Notes under the pieces: generated by a model
What the model saw: only the letters and a program-made list of their open reading frames with translations
Databases searched by the model: none
Told to the model about the DNA's origin: nothing
Part shown: positions 61,716-64,000 of the stretch, one piece after another
How positions within the stretch are numbered: position 1 is the stretch's first letter
How the letters are laid out: every line of letters starts with the position of its first letter
Program-made: the position numbers and the translations under genes
DNA from: Aeromicrobium sp. 9AM
GTDB taxonomy: Bacteria > Actinomycetota > Actinomycetes > Propionibacteriales > Nocardioidaceae
Assembly: GCF_902506105.1 (NCBI RefSeq)
Contig: NZ_LR733304.1
Location: forward strand, 1,659,458 to 1,723,457
Length of the DNA stretch: 64,000 nucleotides
Reading direction: 5' to 3'

Positions 61716-61903
61716 CCAGCATCGCCGTCGACTGGACCCGCTGCGAAGGTCACGGCATCTGCGCCCGCCTGCTGCACGAGAAGATCAGCCTCGACGAGTG
61801 GGGATTCCCGCTCATCGATGAGCCAGAGGTCGAGCCGCATCTCGTCAAGGCCGCCCGCCAGGCTGCGATGGCATGCCCCGCACTCGCCCTGCGCGTCGAG
61901 TGA
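61712..61903 (+). CDS. 3Fe-4S type ferredoxin
   Basis: 63 residues with Cys11, Cys17 and Cys55 (CEGHGIC...ACPALAL): C-x5-C plus a distant CP, the pattern of actinobacterial 3Fe-4S ferredoxins such as those of P450 systems. The second cluster cysteine position is taken by His14. ATG overlaps the NuoF-like stop (ATGA). Probable partner of the NuoF-like protein. Confidence 0.9.
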   Translation: MTSIAVDWTRCEGHGICARLLHEKISLDEWGFPLIDEPEVEPHLVKAARQAAMACPALALRVE

Positions 61904-61959
61904 GGGTGAATCGCGCGAGGGCGCGTTCGAGACCAGTGCTGCGGACTACGCTCGGCGGC

Positions 61960-62646
61960 ATGACCCGCATCCTCCTCGTCGAGGACGACGACGACATCCG
62001 AGAGGCGTTGAGCCGCGCCCTCACGGCGCAGGGTGTGACGGTCGCTGCGGTGGCGCGAGGCTCTGACGCCCTCGGACGGCTCACCGAGTTCGCCCCGGAT
62101 GCCGTTGTCCTCGACCTCGGACTTCCCGACCTGGAAGGCTCGGATGTCCTCGCCATGATCCGCTCGCTGAGCGACGTGCCCGTCCTGATCGCCACCGCGC
62201 GCGACGACGAGGGCGGCGTGATCCGGCTCCTCGACGCCGGTGCGGACGACTACATCGTCAAGCCCTATTCGGCGGGCCAGGTCCTGGCCCGCGTGAGGGC
62301 CATCCTGCGACGTCACGGCTCCGGGGCTGAGGCGCAGCCGACCGAGATCCGCATCGCCGACCTGGTCATCGATCCCCAAGGGCGCGAGGTCCATCTCGGC
62401 GGCGAACCCCTGACGCTGACCCGCAAGGAATTCGACCTCCTGCTCTACCTGGCCCAACGTCCGGGCCAGGTCGTGTCCAAGGACAACCTGCTTGCTGACG
62501 TGTGGAACCTGCCGTGGGGTGGGGGCGACCGGACCGTCGACGTCCATGTCTCCTGGTTGCGGCGCAAGCTCGGCGAGTCGGCCGCCAAGCCGCGTTTCCT
62601 GCACAGCATCCGCGGGGTCGGCGTGAAGCTCGTGGATCCTTCATGA
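61960..62646 (+). CDS. OmpR-family response regulator
   Basis: 228 residues: receiver with LVEDDDDIREA, phospho-Asp52 (VVLDLGLPDLEG) and Lys in DDYIVKPYS; winged-helix DNA-binding domain (TLTRKEFDLLLYLAQRP, RTVDVHVSWLRRKLGE). 56 bp after the ferredoxin stop and coupled to the kinase (ATGA). Best candidate to bind the ATTTGAC repeats at 57003 and 58659. Confidence 0.95.
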   Translation: MTRILLVEDDDDIREALSRALTAQGVTVAAVARGSDALGRLTEFAPDAVVLDLGLPDLEGSDVLAMIRSLSDVPVLIATARDDEGGVIRLLDAGADDYIVKPYSAGQVLARVRAILRRHGSGAEAQPTEIRIADLVIDPQGREVHLGGEPLTLTRKEFDLLLYLAQRPGQVVSKDNLLADVWNLPWGGGDRTVDVHVSWLRRKLGESAAKPRFLHSIRGVGVKLVDPS

Positions 62647-63989
62647 CCCTGCGCCGCCGGATCCTGATGCTCGCCACCGGGCTGACGGCACTCGTGCTGA
62701 TCCTCTTCGCCGTGCCCCTGGCGATCGCGTTCAAGCAGTCTGCCTCGGACCGTGTGGTCCGCGAGACCCAGTATCTCGCGCAAGGCGTCGCCGACTACCT
62801 GAGCACGGGGTCGTACTCGGCGGCACAGATCACGGAGTATGTCGCCCGCGTCAACTCCCGCACCGACGCCGCGATCACCGTCATGCTGCCGGACGGCTCG
62901 GCCATCGGCGCAACCCTGCCCGACGACGCTCCTCGAGCGCCCGACGGGAGCGAGCCCAAGCGGGACCACGACGACGATCACGACGGCGACAACGACGATC
63001 TCGGCACGGTCTCCGTGTCCTCGCTCCAGCAGACCAGGCACGGACGGATCATCAACATTCAGTCCAACAGTGCATCGGGCCGCGCACTCGTTCGCGCCTA
63101 CGTCGACGACAGCACGGTTGATCACGAGGTCTATGAGCGCTGGGCCGTCATCGGTGGTGGCGCCGTCCTCCTCCTGATGCTGTCAGCGGTCGGCGCCGAG
63201 ATCGTCACGCGACGCCTCACCCGCCCTCTGGTGGCCACCGCGAGAACTGCAGGTGAGCTGGGAGCCGGACGGCTCAACGCTCGTGCCCCCGTCAGCGGTG
63301 CCCGGGAGATTGCCGAGGTCTCGACGGCCCTGAACACGCTCGCCGAGAGGATCGAGGAACTCCTCGCCTCCGAGCGAGAGACCATCGCCGACCTGTCCCA
63401 TCGGCTGCGCACCCCCATGACCGCGATCCGGCTCGACGTCGAGGCGTTGCCCGACTCCGAGCAGTCTCGCGAGTTGGCACGGCACATCGCCGTTCTCGAC
63501 CGAACCCTGACGGCCGTCATCCGCCACGCTCGTCTGCCTCAGGCCGACCGCGACCACCGGCACTGCGACGCGCACCAGGTGGTCTCGGACCGGGTTGCCT
63601 TCTGGACGCCTCTGGCCGAGGACCAGGGTCGTCTGGTGAGCGTCGACAACGACGAGACCGACGCTGTTGATGTCGCCTGCACCGCAGACGAGCTGTCAGC
63701 CGCGCTGGATGCACTCATCGAGAACGTCATCGCTCACACACCTGAGGACTCCCCGCTGCACGTCGCGGTGAAGCGCACACCCCAGGGATGCCAGATCGAC
63801 GTGGTGGACCGTGGGCCGGGCCTGCCCCCGGGTGCGACGCACCGCGGTCGCAGCGACCGCGGCTCGAGTGGCCTAGGGCTCGACATCGCCCGAAGCTGTG
63901 CCGAGGCGACCGGAGGACAACTGGATGTGGTGACGAATGACGACGGCTCCAACACCGTGCGCCTCACGCTGCTGGCCCCGACAACGTAA
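62643..63989 (+). CDS. Sensor histidine kinase
   Basis: 448 residues: helix 1 (about 8-28), an extracytoplasmic domain (about 30-160) with an Asp/His-rich stretch (KRDHDDDHDGDNDD) that might bind divalent metal, helix 2 (about 162-184), HAMP, HisKA with His253 (DLSHRLRTPM), and HATPase (IENVIAHTPEDSP, GSSGLGLDIARS). Cognate of the regulator it overlaps. The acidic/His stretch suggests a metal or pH signal, which is inference. Confidence 0.93.
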   Translation: MTLRRRILMLATGLTALVLILFAVPLAIAFKQSASDRVVRETQYLAQGVADYLSTGSYSAAQITEYVARVNSRTDAAITVMLPDGSAIGATLPDDAPRAPDGSEPKRDHDDDHDGDNDDLGTVSVSSLQQTRHGRIINIQSNSASGRALVRAYVDDSTVDHEVYERWAVIGGGAVLLLMLSAVGAEIVTRRLTRPLVATARTAGELGAGRLNARAPVSGAREIAEVSTALNTLAERIEELLASERETIADLSHRLRTPMTAIRLDVEALPDSEQSRELARHIAVLDRTLTAVIRHARLPQADRDHRHCDAHQVVSDRVAFWTPLAEDQGRLVSVDNDETDAVDVACTADELSAALDALIENVIAHTPEDSPLHVAVKRTPQGCQIDVVDRGPGLPPGATHRGRSDRGSSGLGLDIARSCAEATGGQLDVVTNDDGSNTVRLTLLAPTT

Positions 63990-64000
63990 CCGTGGCTGCG

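Noticed and set aside
1..64000. CRISPR arrays, insertion sequences, prophage genes, rRNA operons
   Set aside because: I found no regularly spaced repeats, transposase motifs, phage structural genes or rRNA sequence anywhere in the window.

Overview
The window is high-GC, gene-dense DNA from an actinobacterium. GTG starts, ATGA/GTGA stop-start overlaps, leaderless-looking promoters, the leuCD/NdgR pair, a DevS/DevR (DosS/DosR) system and an envelope locus resembling Mycobacterium tuberculosis Rv0535-Rv0541c all fit that. I would guess Nocardioidaceae (Nocardioides/Aeromicrobium type), but the exact genus is inference. There are no rRNA genes, CRISPR arrays, insertion sequences or complete tRNAs.

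Left part (1-18.9 kb), ordinary chromosome: the end of leuD, leuC and a divergent IclR regulator sharing a palindromic operator; two small coiled-coil proteins with a Rho_N/SAP-like tail; an alkylation-repair operon (Ada-AraC-AlkA fusion plus Ogt); membrane proteins and an MFS transporter; then an envelope-glycan-like locus at 9.3-18 kb. That locus has a GT2 glycosyltransferase, a DUF2064 protein, a methyltransferase, a cytochrome b/sulfite-oxidase-like fusion and a small membrane protein, divergent from a GT-C-like membrane protein and a two-component system, and followed by an epimerase and methylthioadenosine phosphorylase. A lipoprotein and a strong terminator close this part.

At 18942-18985 lies only the 3' part of a tRNA-Glu(CTC) gene, with the terminator behind it still present. 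This is what an integration event leaves at one end of a genomic island. Everything to the right, 19.3-57 kb, is a hypoxia/dormancy module: a CoA-transferase and K+ channel, DoxX, cytochrome bd with CydDC, the arginine deiminase pathway (arcDABC), phosphoketolase plus acetate kinase, alcohol dehydrogenase, five universal stress proteins, two BON proteins, two flavodoxin-like proteins, a P2-type ATPase, an ABC/FtsX exporter, and the regulators DevS and DevR. Ten promoter regions carry DosR-like boxes (GGGAC-N4-GTCCC). In nine of them two or more boxes lie exactly 22 bp apart centre to centre. The likely logic is that DevS senses loss of oxygen, DevR binds these boxes, and the cell turns to a high-affinity oxidase and then to substrate-level ATP from carbamoyl phosphate and acetyl phosphate.

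The right end (57-64 kb) has no DosR boxes and looks like a second redox module under its own OmpR-type two-component system: two small exported proteins with matching promoters (ATTTGAC repeats 11 bp apart, start codon at the same distance), a DUF2231 protein, a VIT1/CCC1 transporter, an ApbE flavin transferase, a ferric-reductase-like cytochrome, a NuoF-like protein, a 3Fe-4S ferredoxin, and the response regulator and kinase.
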